From positions 1 to 39,270 of the forward strand of contig NZ_CAFK01000096.1 of assembly GCF_000239815.1 (NCBI RefSeq): DNA of 39,270 bases, written 5' to 3'. Position 1 is the stretch's first letter, and the number at the start of each line of letters is the position of its first letter. This DNA is from Bradyrhizobium sp. STM 3843 (GTDB taxonomy: Bacteria; Pseudomonadota; Alphaproteobacteria; Rhizobiales; Xanthobacteraceae). Shown piece by piece: positions 9,016-17,650 of the stretch. The translations under genes and the position numbers were made by a program. The notes beneath the pieces were generated by a model. It did not search any database, was not told the origin of the DNA, and worked only from the letters and a program-made list of their open reading frames with translations.

Positions 9016-10809
9016 TTAAACTCCCGCCACCGAAGCCCAGACATCCGCGAGCTTGCGCTTCAGCTGCTCGGACCGTGTCAGTACTGGTGCGACCTCTTCC
9101 TCCTCCGGCAGGCGCAGACCGACGACATTGACCCGCCCGCCGGAGATCGAGCGCGCTACCAGCACAATGGTGTCGAGCGCAAGCGTTGCCCCCTCCTTCG
9201 GCGCGTTGTCGAGATGGACGTCGAAATAGTCGGCCAGCGTCAGCTTGGCCTCGCCCTCTTCCACCTTGATGCCGTAGATCGCGGTGAGCTCTTCGAGCGT
9301 ATGCTCGCCTGACACCATGAAATCGCCGAGCAAATGCGGATCCGGCGCGGAGGACGGCGGCATATCGACGAAGAAGCGGTCCAGCGACTCGGCCTTCTCC
9401 GGCGGCGCCAGCAGGTAAAGATAGTCGCCGGGCGCGATCGGCTCCGCCTCCGCAGGCGACAGGATCTGCTGATTGCGGATCACCAGCGTCGGCTTCGACC
9501 AGGACGGAATGAGACCGCGGCGATAGAACAGGCTCTTTGACCGGATCGAATAGCCGACCAGCTGCTGCTCAAGCTGGCCCGGCAGATCGAGCTCGACGCG
9601 GCGGGGGCCGCGATCGGTGCGCGGCAGCGCCACGTGCAGCCGGCGCGCCGCCGTGCCGAGCGTCCAGCCCTGGGCAATCAGCGAGATGATGACGACGACG
9701 AAGGCGACGTCGAAATAGAGATAGGCCTTCGACAGGCCGACCAGCATCGGGATCGAGGCCAGGAAGATCGCGACCGCGCCGCGCAGGCCCGTCCAGGCGA
9801 TGAAGACCTTTTCCCGCCAGTTGAAGCGGAACGGCGCCAGACACGCGAACACCGCAAGCGGCCGCGCCACGAACATCAGCACCAGCGCGACCGCCACCGC
9901 AGGCACGACGCTGTCGACCAGCCGCTGCGGCGACACCAGAAGCCCGAGCAGCACGAACATCACGATCTGGGCGAGCCAGGTCGCGGCATCGAGGAAGGTC
10001 ACGACGGTGTTGTGCGCCCGTGTCGGCCGGTTGCCGATGATGATGCCGGCGAGATAGACGGCGAGAAAGCCGGAGGCGTGGGAAATCTGTGCCGCACCGA
10101 AGATGACCAGCGCAGCCGTGGCGACGAAGGGCGCATGCAGCCCCTGCGGCAGCGCCACCTTGTTCAGCGCAATCACCACACAGCGTCCGCCGACGACGCC
10201 GAACACCGCCCCCAGAATCGCCTCCCGTGCAAGCTCGACTAGCGCATGGTCGAACGAGCCGTGACCGACCGAGATCAGTTCCACCAGCGTGAGTGTCAGG
10301 AACACCGCGAATGGATCGTTGCTGCCGGATTCCGCCTCCAGCGTGGCACCGACGCGCGGCCGCAGCCGCAGGCCCTGAGCATGCACCAGCAGAAACACGG
10401 CCGCCGCATCGGTCGATGCGATCACTGCGCCGACCAGCAGCGCCTCCGTCCAGTTGAGATCAAGCGCGTATTTCGCGACCGGCGCGGTGATGAAGGCGGT
10501 CAGCAGCACGCCGACCGTCGCCAGCACCATCGACGGCGCCAGCACGGCGCGGATGCTTTGGAAGCGGGTCCGCAATCCGCCATCGAACAGGATCAGCGCG
10601 AGCGCGACCGATCCCACCAGATAGGTGGTCCGTACATCCTGGAATTCGATATGCCCAGGGCCGGAATCGCCAGCCAGCATGCCGATGACCAGAAAGGCCA
10701 GAAGCAGCGGCGCGCCGAACCGCAGCGCAAGCAGGCTCGACAGGATGCCGGCCATGACAAGGACCGCGCCGAGGAGAATGGCAATGCTGACGGCGTCGAG
10801 GGAGGACAT
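9016..10809 (-). CDS. cvrA: Potassium/proton antiporter, CvrA/NhaP2 type (CPA1)
   Basis: This 597-residue inner-membrane protein has about 12 or 13 membrane segments in residues 1-390. It carries the CPA1 core motifs ASTDAAAV and ESGSNDPFAV, whose Asp residues take part in cation/proton exchange. A TrkA-C (RCK_C) domain at about 405-480 (NQQILSPAEAEPIAPGDYLYLL) and a CorC/HlyC-type domain at about 500-580 follow, the arrangement of K+/H+ antiporters of the NhaP2/CvrA group. Its role is K+ extrusion and volume or pH control. ATG 10809 is used; the TTG just before it is less likely. It is divergent from an MscS-type channel 216 bp away, and both would act in osmotic adjustment. The gene ends 2 bp past the toxin remnant, convergent with it. 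Confidence 0.92.
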   Translation of the reverse strand: MSSLDAVSIAILLGAVLVMAGILSSLLALRFGAPLLLAFLVIGMLAGDSGPGHIEFQDVRTTYLVGSVALALILFDGGLRTRFQSIRAVLAPSMVLATVGVLLTAFITAPVAKYALDLNWTEALLVGAVIASTDAAAVFLLVHAQGLRLRPRVGATLEAESGSNDPFAVFLTLTLVELISVGHGSFDHALVELAREAILGAVFGVVGGRCVVIALNKVALPQGLHAPFVATAALVIFGAAQISHASGFLAVYLAGIIIGNRPTRAHNTVVTFLDAATWLAQIVMFVLLGLLVSPQRLVDSVVPAVAVALVLMFVARPLAVFACLAPFRFNWREKVFIAWTGLRGAVAIFLASIPMLVGLSKAYLYFDVAFVVVIISLIAQGWTLGTAARRLHVALPRTDRGPRRVELDLPGQLEQQLVGYSIRSKSLFYRRGLIPSWSKPTLVIRNQQILSPAEAEPIAPGDYLYLLAPPEKAESLDRFFVDMPPSSAPDPHLLGDFMVSGEHTLEELTAIYGIKVEEGEAKLTLADYFDVHLDNAPKEGATLALDTIVLVARSISGGRVNVVGLRLPEEEEVAPVLTRSEQLKRKLADVWASVAGV

Positions 10810-11025
10810 CAAAAGTGCAACTGAATCCGATCGTTACATCCTTATCGTCGCCATACTTGCGCGCCAACCGGATTTGCGCAAATCGCGGCGATATGTCCAT
10901 TTTTCGGCTCGTGCGTGCATTCGCGGGTATATTGCTATTGCGGGCACCTCCGGTCCGCGCGCGACCCAATCCACCGAATTCCCGAATCAGGTCGATCCGG
11001 GCTCCATTCCAATTTGAGAATTCCG

Positions 11026-12345
11026 ATGGACTTCGATCTCCAAGACGTTCTGACTGCGCTCCAGACGGTTGCCCGCTCGGTCGGCGCTGAAGTCACCTCG
11101 CCCTGGTTCTACCTGCAGTTCGGCCTGGTGCTGGCCGGCGCCGGAATCGCCTCGGTCGCCAGCGCCGCGATCCGCTCCCGCATCGATGTGAGCTCGCTGG
11201 CGATGCGCTGGCCCGGGCCGCTGCGGCAGTTTCTGCGCGTTCTCGTCGAAAGCGTGACGACGGTCGTCTTCGTGATCCTGATGCGGATCGCGCGGACGGT
11301 GATGGTGCTGTGGACCTGGCCGAGCCGCAGTTATCTGCTCGCAATCGCCTTGAAGCTGGCAGTGGCCTGGCTGGTGATCCGCCTCGTCGCCTCGGTGATC
11401 CGCAACACCTTTCTGGTGCGGGTGGTGTCGATCTCGGCCTGGCTGGTTGCGGCGCTCAGCATCATCGGCCAGCTCGATGCCGTGCTCGATGCGCTCGACT
11501 CGGTGTCGGTGGTGCTGGGCGGCCTGCGGTTGACGCCGCTGCTGGTGATCAAGCTCGGCGTTCTCCTGATCGCGGCGTTGTGGCTGACCAACATCGCCAG
11601 CAATTTCGTCGAAGGCCGGATCACCCGCTCCACCGACCTCACGCCATCGATCCAGGTGCTCCTGATCAAGATGGTGCGCATGGGCCTGATGGTCCTCGCC
11701 ATCACCATCGCGCTGAGCGCGGTCGGCATCAACCTGTCGGCGCTCGCGATCTTCTCGGGTGCGGCCGGCGTCGGCATCGGCTTCGGCCTGCAGAAGATCG
11801 TGGCCAATTTCATCAGCGGCATCATCCTGCTCGCCGACAAATCGGTGAAGCCCGGCGATCTCGTCACCATCGGCGACAGTTCCGGACGCATCAGCGCCAT
11901 GAACACCCGCTACATTTCAGTGGCTGCAGGCGACGGCCGCGAATTCCTGATCCCCAATGAAGATCTCGTGACCCAGAAGGTGACCAATTGGACCTATACC
12001 GACAAGAACACGCTGGTGAAGGTCAATTTCGGCACCAATTACGACGCCGATCCCAGGCTGGTCTGCAAGCTCGCGGTCCAGATCGCCGCGAGCACGCAGC
12101 GCACCCTGAAGTCGAAATCGCCGAACTGCCTGCTCACTGAATTCACCGAAGCCGGCATGAAATTCTCGCTGACCGCCTGGATTTCCGATCCCGGCGACAT
12201 GGACAGCGTCAAGAGCGAGATCATGCTGTCGCTGTGGGATGCCTTCAAGCGCGAAGGCATCCGCGTGCCATACCCGGTCCGCGAGATCCGCGTTCGCGGC
12301 GGCGCGCTCCCGGTGGAAACCACCGTAGAAGTGCCGACCGGCTGA
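11026..12345 (+). CDS. Mechanosensitive channel, MscS family
   Basis: This 439-residue inner-membrane protein has an N-terminal helix (LTALQTVARSVG), then about five membrane segments, the last being the pore-lining helix at about residues 225-275 (LSALAIFSGAAGVGIGFGLQKIVANFISG). That helix shows the Gly/Ala packing pattern of MscS TM3. The beta domain (DLVTIGDSSGRI, IPNEDLVTQKVTNW) and an alpha-beta C-terminal domain follow. It should open under membrane tension to release solutes after hypo-osmotic shock. I chose ATG 11026, which begins MDFDLQDVL; an upstream extension to 10915 reads like untranslated DNA. It is longer than E. coli MscS (286 aa) because of extra N-terminal membrane helices. 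Confidence 0.93.
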   Translation: MDFDLQDVLTALQTVARSVGAEVTSPWFYLQFGLVLAGAGIASVASAAIRSRIDVSSLAMRWPGPLRQFLRVLVESVTTVVFVILMRIARTVMVLWTWPSRSYLLAIALKLAVAWLVIRLVASVIRNTFLVRVVSISAWLVAALSIIGQLDAVLDALDSVSVVLGGLRLTPLLVIKLGVLLIAALWLTNIASNFVEGRITRSTDLTPSIQVLLIKMVRMGLMVLAITIALSAVGINLSALAIFSGAAGVGIGFGLQKIVANFISGIILLADKSVKPGDLVTIGDSSGRISAMNTRYISVAAGDGREFLIPNEDLVTQKVTNWTYTDKNTLVKVNFGTNYDADPRLVCKLAVQIAASTQRTLKSKSPNCLLTEFTEAGMKFSLTAWISDPGDMDSVKSEIMLSLWDAFKREGIRVPYPVREIRVRGGALPVETTVEVPTG

Positions 12346-12450
12346 CCCGTTCCGGACCCTCACGGCCGTCGCAAGCACGCTTGCACGGGGCGCCACGATC
12401 ATTAAATTAGGCGCTTAAACCTGCGATGTCCCGAGGAACAAACCGCGCCC

Positions 12451-13275
12451 ATGAGCTACATCGAAGCGACCGATACTGCATTGCGTAAGACCGGCCAGAT
12501 CAAGCTGCACGGCGCTGCCGGCTTTGCCGGGATGCGCAAGGCCGGCCGGCTGGTGTCCAAATGCCTCGATGAGCTCACCGACATCGTCAAGCCGGGCATC
12601 CCGACCTCGCGCATCGACGAATTCGTCCGCGACTTCGCCTTCAGCCATGGCGCCTATCCCGCCACGCTGATGTATCGCGGCTACCGCTATTCCACCTGCA
12701 CCTCGATCAACCACGTCGTCTGCCATGGCATGCCCGGCGACCGCCCGATGAAGGAAGGCGACATCATCAATATAGATGTCACCTTCATCGTCGACGGCTG
12801 GTATGGCGACTCGAGCCGCATGTATGCGATCGGCGCCATCTCGCGCAAGGCAGAGCGGCTGATCGAGGTCACCTATGAATCGATGATGCGCGGTATCGCC
12901 GCGGTCCGCCCAGGTGCCACCACCGGCGACATCGGGCATGCGATCCAGAGCTTTGTCGAGCCGCAGGGCATGAGCGTGGTGCGCGATTTCTGCGGCCACG
13001 GTCTCGGCCGGCTGTTCCACGACGAGCCGAACATCATCCATGTCGGCCGGCCCGGCGAAGGCGTGTTGCTCAAGCCCGGCATGTTCTTCACGATCGAGCC
13101 GATGATCAATCTCGGCAAGCCGCATGTGAAGATCCTCTCGGACGGCTGGACCGCAGTAACCCGCGATCGCTCGCTCTCGGCGCAATTCGAGCACTCGGTT
13201 GGCGTGACCAATGACGGCGTCGAGATCTTCACGCTGTCCGAGCGCCATGGCGAGAAGCCGCTGGTCCAGGTCTGA
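12451..13275 (+). CDS. map: Methionine aminopeptidase type I
   Basis: This 274-residue cytoplasmic dimetal enzyme removes the initiator Met from nascent proteins. All five metal ligands of the family are seen: Asp109 (INIDVT), Asp120 (WYGDSSR), His183 (CGHGLG), Glu216 (FTIEPM) and Glu247 (QFEHSV). The substrate-site His is in VCHGMP (His92). The protein carries about 20 extra N-terminal residues, common in alphaproteobacterial MetAPs. The ATG at 12451 has GAGGA about 14 nt upstream, which is rather far. In many related genomes radC lies close downstream of map; here about 2.6 kb with two unrelated genes intervenes. Confidence 0.96.
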   Translation: MSYIEATDTALRKTGQIKLHGAAGFAGMRKAGRLVSKCLDELTDIVKPGIPTSRIDEFVRDFAFSHGAYPATLMYRGYRYSTCTSINHVVCHGMPGDRPMKEGDIINIDVTFIVDGWYGDSSRMYAIGAISRKAERLIEVTYESMMRGIAAVRPGATTGDIGHAIQSFVEPQGMSVVRDFCGHGLGRLFHDEPNIIHVGRPGEGVLLKPGMFFTIEPMINLGKPHVKILSDGWTAVTRDRSLSAQFEHSVGVTNDGVEIFTLSERHGEKPLVQV

Positions 13276-13365
13276 CCGGCCACACGGATTCGTCAAACCG
13301 CCGGTCTGATTGTTGCCATTCCGCGCTGCTGGAGTGTTGAAGCTCCATTGCCGAGGGAGGCACGC

Positions 13366-14175
13366 TTGAACGACGCAACACGCCGGAGATTTCTCGGCCT
13401 CGCCTCTGCTGGAGCAGCGAGCCTGCTGCCGTCGGCCCCCGGGCGCGCCGATGCGCCGGCTGCGGCCGAGCCGGGCGCCGGCGACGCCTGCATCCTGACC
13501 CCGCAATCGGAAGAAGGGCCCTATTATCTCGATCCCAAGCTGGTGCGCGCCGATATTACCGAAGGTCGGCCCGGGGTGCCGCTGTCGTTTAGGTTGCGCG
13601 TGATCGAGGCCGGCGCCTGCACGCCGATCGCCGGCGCGCGGGTCGACATCTGGCACTGTGACGCGCGCGGACTTTATTCGGCGTTTCGCGATCAGGGCGA
13701 CGGCCACAATATCGATCAGACCGGCAAGACATTTCTGCGCGGCACCCAGCGCGCCGGTCAATCCGGCTGGGCTGCATTCAACACGATCTATCCCGGCTGG
13801 TATGCCGGCCGCGCCACCCATGTCCACTTCAAGGTGTTTCTTGAGGACAGGACGGTGTTGACCGGACAGACGTTCTTTCCAGAAGCATTGAACGAATTCA
13901 TCTACAACAATGTCCCCGACTACACCGGACGGCCGAAACAGAGGCTGGTGATCAACGCCAATGACCGCGTGGCGACGGAGGCTGATCCAGACCACCGTGC
14001 CTACTGCGCAGTGAAAGAAGAGCGTGACCGCTATGTCGCGATGCTGACGCTCGCCGTCGACCGCAATGGCAAGCCAAACGCCGAGATCATGCCGAGCGGC
14101 CCGCCATCGCGCGCGCCGTGGATCAAGGATCGGCTGGCCGCCCTGGTGCCGGGATTGAAGCGCAGCCCATTCTGA
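13366..14175 (+). CDS. Tat-exported intradiol ring-cleavage dioxygenase
   Basis: This protein of about 269 residues belongs to the protocatechuate/catechol intradiol dioxygenase superfamily, which opens ortho-dihydroxylated rings using non-haem Fe(III). It begins with a twin-arginine signal (TRRRFLGLASAG, residues 4-15), so it should be exported folded. The iron ligands fit the family: Tyr in EGPYYLD, Tyr in YPGWYAG, then two His in ATHVHFKVF. The substrate has not been established for these exported homologues. I start at TTG 13366, which has GAGGGAGG at 13353-13360 with 5-nt spacing; an in-frame TTG at 13348 lies before that site. A short C-terminal extension (KDRLAALVPGLKRSPF) follows the barrel. 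It sits between map and radC with no dedicated neighbour. Confidence 0.9.
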   Translation: MNDATRRRFLGLASAGAASLLPSAPGRADAPAAAEPGAGDACILTPQSEEGPYYLDPKLVRADITEGRPGVPLSFRLRVIEAGACTPIAGARVDIWHCDARGLYSAFRDQGDGHNIDQTGKTFLRGTQRAGQSGWAAFNTIYPGWYAGRATHVHFKVFLEDRTVLTGQTFFPEALNEFIYNNVPDYTGRPKQRLVINANDRVATEADPDHRAYCAVKEERDRYVAMLTLAVDRNGKPNAEIMPSGPPSRAPWIKDRLAALVPGLKRSPF

Positions 14176-14489
14176 CATGCGATTCGGCCTCGGCGCGCCT
14201 GGACGTCGGCAGACGGACTCTTCTGTCAGTTCACATTGCGATGCCGCTCACGTGACAGAGTGACGCCTCGACTCGCCAGCCGGCGGCAATTGTGTAGCTG
14301 CCCCGCGCGTCGTTGGAGCCCACATTCTGCCCGTCGCCGGTTACAGAAGTAGCCATCCGACCCCCGATCGAAATTCTTCGGTAGCCCGAATTGCCGAGCT
14401 TCGTGGCACTCGGGCCACGTGCGTTCTGCGCCTCGGGCGCAGCACGTTGCACGGGATCATCCGCCTGGCAATCACGGAGCCGATCCATC
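14176..14489. other. Intergenic region with a GC-rich hairpin
   Basis: No convincing gene lies in this 314-bp stretch. A perfect 7-bp stem with a 3-nt loop, CTGCGCC-TCG-GGCGCAG, is at 14426-14442, about 50 bp before the glycosyltransferase start; it has no T-run and is not a classic terminator. A 100-codon open frame crosses on the minus strand but shows no protein-like pattern. Confidence 0.4.
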
Positions 14490-15779
14490 GTGCCATACAA
14501 TTTCCTGCTCATATCCTGGGGAACTTCAGGCAACCTGAATCCGCTGCTTACCGCCGGCCGTCAGCTCCGCCAGCACGGTCATGATGTAAGGGTCATGGCG
14601 GACCCCGCGATGGGCGACGAGGTCGTGGCCGCCGGTTTTGATTTCGTGACTTGGCGTCGAGGGCCCACCGGGCTTGCGGCCGATCCCACCGATTTCAGCG
14701 ACATGGCGGATTGGCTTCGCCGCGCGCTGTTCAATCCCGCCGCCGCCTATGCCGCCGACGTCAGAGACGAACTCAGCAGATCTGCGACCGACGCCGTGCT
14801 CTGCCTCGACGTTCTGTTCGGTGCAGTAATCGGCGCCGAAGCAGCCGGCGTCCCGGTCGCGATGCTGTCGCCTCACATCAGCATTCGCCCCCTGGCTGGC
14901 GTGCCGACCGCCACCAGCGACCTTCAGGCGCCGAGAACGGCCGCACAGCGGGCCGAGGTCCAGGCGGCCAATGAGCAATTCGCGAACTTCATGAACGGCT
15001 TCCTGCCGGAGCTGAACGCAGCCTGCGCCAGGCTCGGCGTGCCCGGCGTGTCGCATGTGCTGGACATCTTCGACCGGCCCGCGCGGGTGTTGATGGGCGT
15101 GAGCGAGGTCTTCGATTTCAAAGCCGATTGGCTGCCGGACAATGTTCGCTATATCGGGCCGCTGCTCGACCAGCCGAGCTGGTCCGAGCCGTGGCAGACA
15201 CCATGGCGATCTGAGCGACCGCGGGTGTTGGTGGCGTGCAGCACCGGCGCACAGGGTCAGGGCGAACTGGTTCAACGCGTCCTCGACGCGGTGAGCGCGC
15301 TCGACATTGAGGTTGTCGCCACCGCCGGCCCCAATCTGGCGGTCCACACGCTCAGCGCTCCGGACAATGTGCATCTGTTGCGCAGCGCTCCTCACAACGC
15401 CGTCATGCCCGAGGTCTCGGCTGTGATCACTCAAGGTGGACATGGCACCGTCAACCGCGCCCTGATCAATGGGCGGCCGCTGCTGGTGCTCCCGATGGGC
15501 CGCGACCAGGGCGGAAATGCCGCCCGTATCGAAGCCAATGGCGCCGGTCTTCGGCTGCCGCCGACCGCCTCGGCGGCGGAGATTGCCACCGCGGTCAGCC
15601 GCCTGATCGAGGAGCCGCACTTCCGCGCGGCCGCAACTCAGCTGGGCAATGCCATCAAGGCCGACGTCGATGACGGCCGACTGGTGCAGGAGATGATGGC
15701 AGTCGTGCAAGCGCAGGCGGGGCAGCGACCGGCAGCAGCCCGCACCAGACGCGGCGAGAGCCGTCGCGTCGCGTTCTAG
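14490..15779 (+). CDS. Glycosyltransferase, GT1/MGT (UGT-like) family
   Basis: This GT-B fold enzyme of about 429 residues transfers a sugar from an NDP-sugar to a small lipophilic acceptor. The N-terminal Rossmann half starts FLLISWGTSGNLNPLL, with the helix-capping pattern of acceptor domains. The C-terminal donor domain has the family signature around residues 312-350: ITQGGHGTVNRAL, then PLLVLPMGRDQGGNAARI, in which the His and the DQ pair contact the sugar nucleotide. Acceptor and sugar cannot be predicted. GTG 14490 is the preferred start because it begins the first beta strand; GGAG lies 11 nt upstream. A Gln/Arg-rich tail of about 25 residues ends the protein. It is not next to any pathway that would supply an acceptor. 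Confidence 0.88.
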   Translation: MPYNFLLISWGTSGNLNPLLTAGRQLRQHGHDVRVMADPAMGDEVVAAGFDFVTWRRGPTGLAADPTDFSDMADWLRRALFNPAAAYAADVRDELSRSATDAVLCLDVLFGAVIGAEAAGVPVAMLSPHISIRPLAGVPTATSDLQAPRTAAQRAEVQAANEQFANFMNGFLPELNAACARLGVPGVSHVLDIFDRPARVLMGVSEVFDFKADWLPDNVRYIGPLLDQPSWSEPWQTPWRSERPRVLVACSTGAQGQGELVQRVLDAVSALDIEVVATAGPNLAVHTLSAPDNVHLLRSAPHNAVMPEVSAVITQGGHGTVNRALINGRPLLVLPMGRDQGGNAARIEANGAGLRLPPTASAAEIATAVSRLIEEPHFRAAATQLGNAIKADVDDGRLVQEMMAVVQAQAGQRPAAARTRRGESRRVAF

Positions 15780-15886
15780 CGAACGAAATTGGCTTGGCGG
15801 GATCGGCCGAGGGCGAGCGCGCCACCTGCCCGCCATGACCAACACTTCCCGGTTGCAAAAACCGGTGATCACGGCACATTTGGGCC

Positions 15887-16606
15887 ATGGATGACAAAAG
15901 CACCCAGCCCAAGACGCCGCCGACTGCGCAGGAGCCGCCGCACTATCACGGCCACCGGCAGCGGCTGCGCGAGCGCTTCCATGCCGCTGGTCCCGACGCA
16001 CTGAGCGACTATGAGCTGCTCGAGATGATCCTGTTCGCGGCGCAGCCGCGGCGCGACATGAAGCCGCTTGCAAAAGCGCTGTTGAAGAAGTTCGGCTCGT
16101 TCGCCGAGGTGATCCACGCACCCGAACTGCTGCTCCGCGAGGTCGACGGCGTCGGCGACGCCGTGGTCACCCAGCTCAAGCTGATCGCGGCCGCTGCAAG
16201 CCGGATCGCCAAGGGCGAGCTGAAGCAGCGTCACGCGCTGTCATCATGGCAGGACGTCATCACCTATTGCCGCGCCAGCATGGCCTTTGCGGAGAAGGAG
16301 CAGTTCCGGCTCCTGTTTCTCGACAAGCGCAACCAGCTGATCGCCGACGAGGTGCAGCAGACCGGCACGGTCGATCATACCCCTGTCTATCCACGTGAGG
16401 TCATCAAGCGCGCGCTCGAACTTTCCGCGACCGCAATCATCCTGGTGCACAACCATCCCAGCGGCGATCCGAGCCCGTCGCAGGCCGACATCCGTATGAC
16501 CAAGGCGATCGTCGACATTGCCAAGCCGCTCGGGATCACCGTGCACGACCACATCATAGTCGGCAAAAACGGACACGCGAGTCTGAAAGGCTTGCAGCTG
16601 ATCTAA
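15887..16606 (+). CDS. radC: RadC family JAMM-domain protein
   Basis: This 239-residue protein has the two-part RadC structure: an N-terminal helix-hairpin-helix-like region ([27 protein letters not shown]) and a C-terminal JAB/MPN metalloprotease-like domain. The JAMM zinc motif is complete: His188, His190 and Asp201 in [14 protein letters not shown], with an upstream Glu in ADEVQQTG. Despite its name, a DNA-repair role for RadC is not established. Its stop codon overlaps the stop of the convergent Crp/Fnr gene by 2 nt. It is separated from map by two genes. Confidence 0.95.
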   Translation: MDDKSTQPKTPPTAQEPPHYHGHRQRLRERFHAAGPDALSDYELLEMILFAAQPRRDMKPLAKALLKKFGSFAEVIHAPELLLREVDGVGDAVVTQLKLIAAAASRIAKGELKQRHALSSWQDVITYCRASMAFAEKEQFRLLFLDKRNQLIADEVQQTGTVDHTPVYPREVIKRALELSATAIILVHNHPSGDPSPSQADIRMTKAIVDIAKPLGITVHDHIIVGKNGHASLKGLQLI

Positions 16607-17325
16607 GATTGCAACGAAGCGATCCGGTCGAGCTGTGCGAGGTCGTGGAAGACGAGCATGCCATCGCCCAGCGTAAGCAGGCCTCGATCGCGAAACGAGG
16701 TCAGCACCCGACTGACATGAACGGGCGTGAGCCCCACCGCATCCGCCACATGCTGCTGCCGCAGCGGAAATGGATATCGTCGGTCGACGGCCAGAGCCTG
16801 CTGACTCACCCGTCGCATCAGGCTGAGCAGCAGATGCGCGATGCGCCCCTCCGCGGCATGCTGCCCAAGGACGGTTACAAGCTCGTAGGCGGTGCGGACA
16901 TCCTCTGTAAGCATTTGGAGCAGCGCCTGCGCCGCGATCTCATAAGAACGGCACTTTTCGCGCAGTGCTCCAGCCGAGAAGCTGCACAGCTGGATGTCTG
17001 TCAAGGCCTTCGCGGAGTAGCTCGGGTTGGACGCCTCCGCCTGCGAAAGCAAAGTTTCGCTGAAAACGACGTCGCCGGGGAACAGAAACTTGAGGATCTG
17101 TCTGCCACCGTTTGAGAGCTGGACGTGGCGGAATGCCCATCCGCTACAGAGCACGAGCAGTTCGTCTCCTGATTTGCTGCGGGGACGGATTTCGCGTCCA
17201 GCAGCGACTGTGAAGAAGATCTGACCAAGTGCGCTCAAGTCGCCTTGGTTACTACAAGTGGAAAAGAGAGCTCCGCAAAATCCAACGTCGTTACAAGGAC
17301 AGCCGACGCATCTCGGCGACAGCAT
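16603..17325 (-). CDS. Crp/Fnr family regulator with N-terminal cysteine cluster
   Basis: This 240-residue transcription factor has an N-terminal Cys-rich segment (Cys6, 9, 11, 17 and 24), a cyclic-nucleotide-binding-like beta barrel at about 30-140, a long dimerisation helix and a C-terminal winged helix ([20 protein letters not shown]). The Cys spacing CxxCxC-x5-C resembles, but is not identical to, the N-terminal Fe-S ligand cluster of FNR/FixK2-like oxygen sensors, so redox or oxygen sensing is plausible but unproven. The cNMP pocket lacks the canonical Crp RS motif, which argues against cAMP. In-frame starts are ATG 17325 (used here) and GTG 17349/17346. The GTG at 17349 has a weak GGAA upstream, so the protein may be 8 residues longer. 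It is divergent from the PAS chemoreceptor. Confidence 0.9.
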   Translation of the reverse strand: MLSPRCVGCPCNDVGFCGALFSTCSNQGDLSALGQIFFTVAAGREIRPRSKSGDELLVLCSGWAFRHVQLSNGGRQILKFLFPGDVVFSETLLSQAEASNPSYSAKALTDIQLCSFSAGALREKCRSYEIAAQALLQMLTEDVRTAYELVTVLGQHAAEGRIAHLLLSLMRRVSQQALAVDRRYPFPLRQQHVADAVGLTPVHVSRVLTSFRDRGLLTLGDGMLVFHDLAQLDRIASLQS

Positions 17326-17650
17326 TGTATGTGATCGTGCGGTCACCACGCATACGGTTCCATGAGCGTGCCGCTTCGTATGATGATCGACACGCCATCA
17401 ATCTAAGTCCAATCGATTTCGATAACAATTATCAACGCCACCCTGCGGAACGTTAAGAACGCTCCGTTACATATGACGCCAACAGTTTAAGTCAATTGCC
17501 AGAGATTCTTCGCGGCAAGGCATCCGCACTTCATGAACAACAGTAGCTCCGTGGCTTGATTGGCGCGAGAGGCCGGCGGGTTCAAAGCACGATCGTACCA
17601 CGTGTCGACACAGTCAGGTCAGTCCGGCTGCAGTCTGGAGGACATTCTTG
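17326..17650. promoter_or_regulatory. Divergent control region with two dyads
   Basis: This AT-richer 325-bp region between the Crp/Fnr gene and the PAS chemoreceptor holds no credible gene. It contains a 17-bp dyad TCGATAACAATTATCAA (17419-17435; arms match 6 of 7) and a second imperfect dyad CGGAACGT-TAAGA-ACGCTCCG (17446-17466; 7 of 8). Neither matches the TTGAT-N4-ATCAA Fnr/FixK box in spacing. They are candidate operators for the divergent pair. Confidence 0.45.

Noticed and set aside
12415..14178. Long minus-strand open frame (587 codons) across map and the dioxygenase
   Set aside because: It is the antisense shadow of two clear genes, rich in Arg/Asp/His, and has no domain pattern. 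Similar long shadows at 4640-5842, 36259-37485 and 37566-38918 were rejected for the same reason.
14231..14533. 100-codon minus-strand frame in the gap before the glycosyltransferase
   Set aside because: No signal peptide, domain or ribosome-binding site is visible and it overlaps the glycosyltransferase start. It fits chance coding in GC-rich DNA.
17229..17456. 75-codon plus-strand frame inside the Crp/Fnr start and control region
   Set aside because: It overlaps a well-supported gene on the other strand, is highly basic, and lacks any recognisable pattern.
17419..17466. Fnr/FixK box (TTGAT-N4-ATCAA) in the divergent region
   Set aside because: TTGAT is present on the minus strand but the matching half is at the wrong spacing. 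The dyads are reported as unassigned. The likeness of GATAACAATT to a lac operator half is chance.
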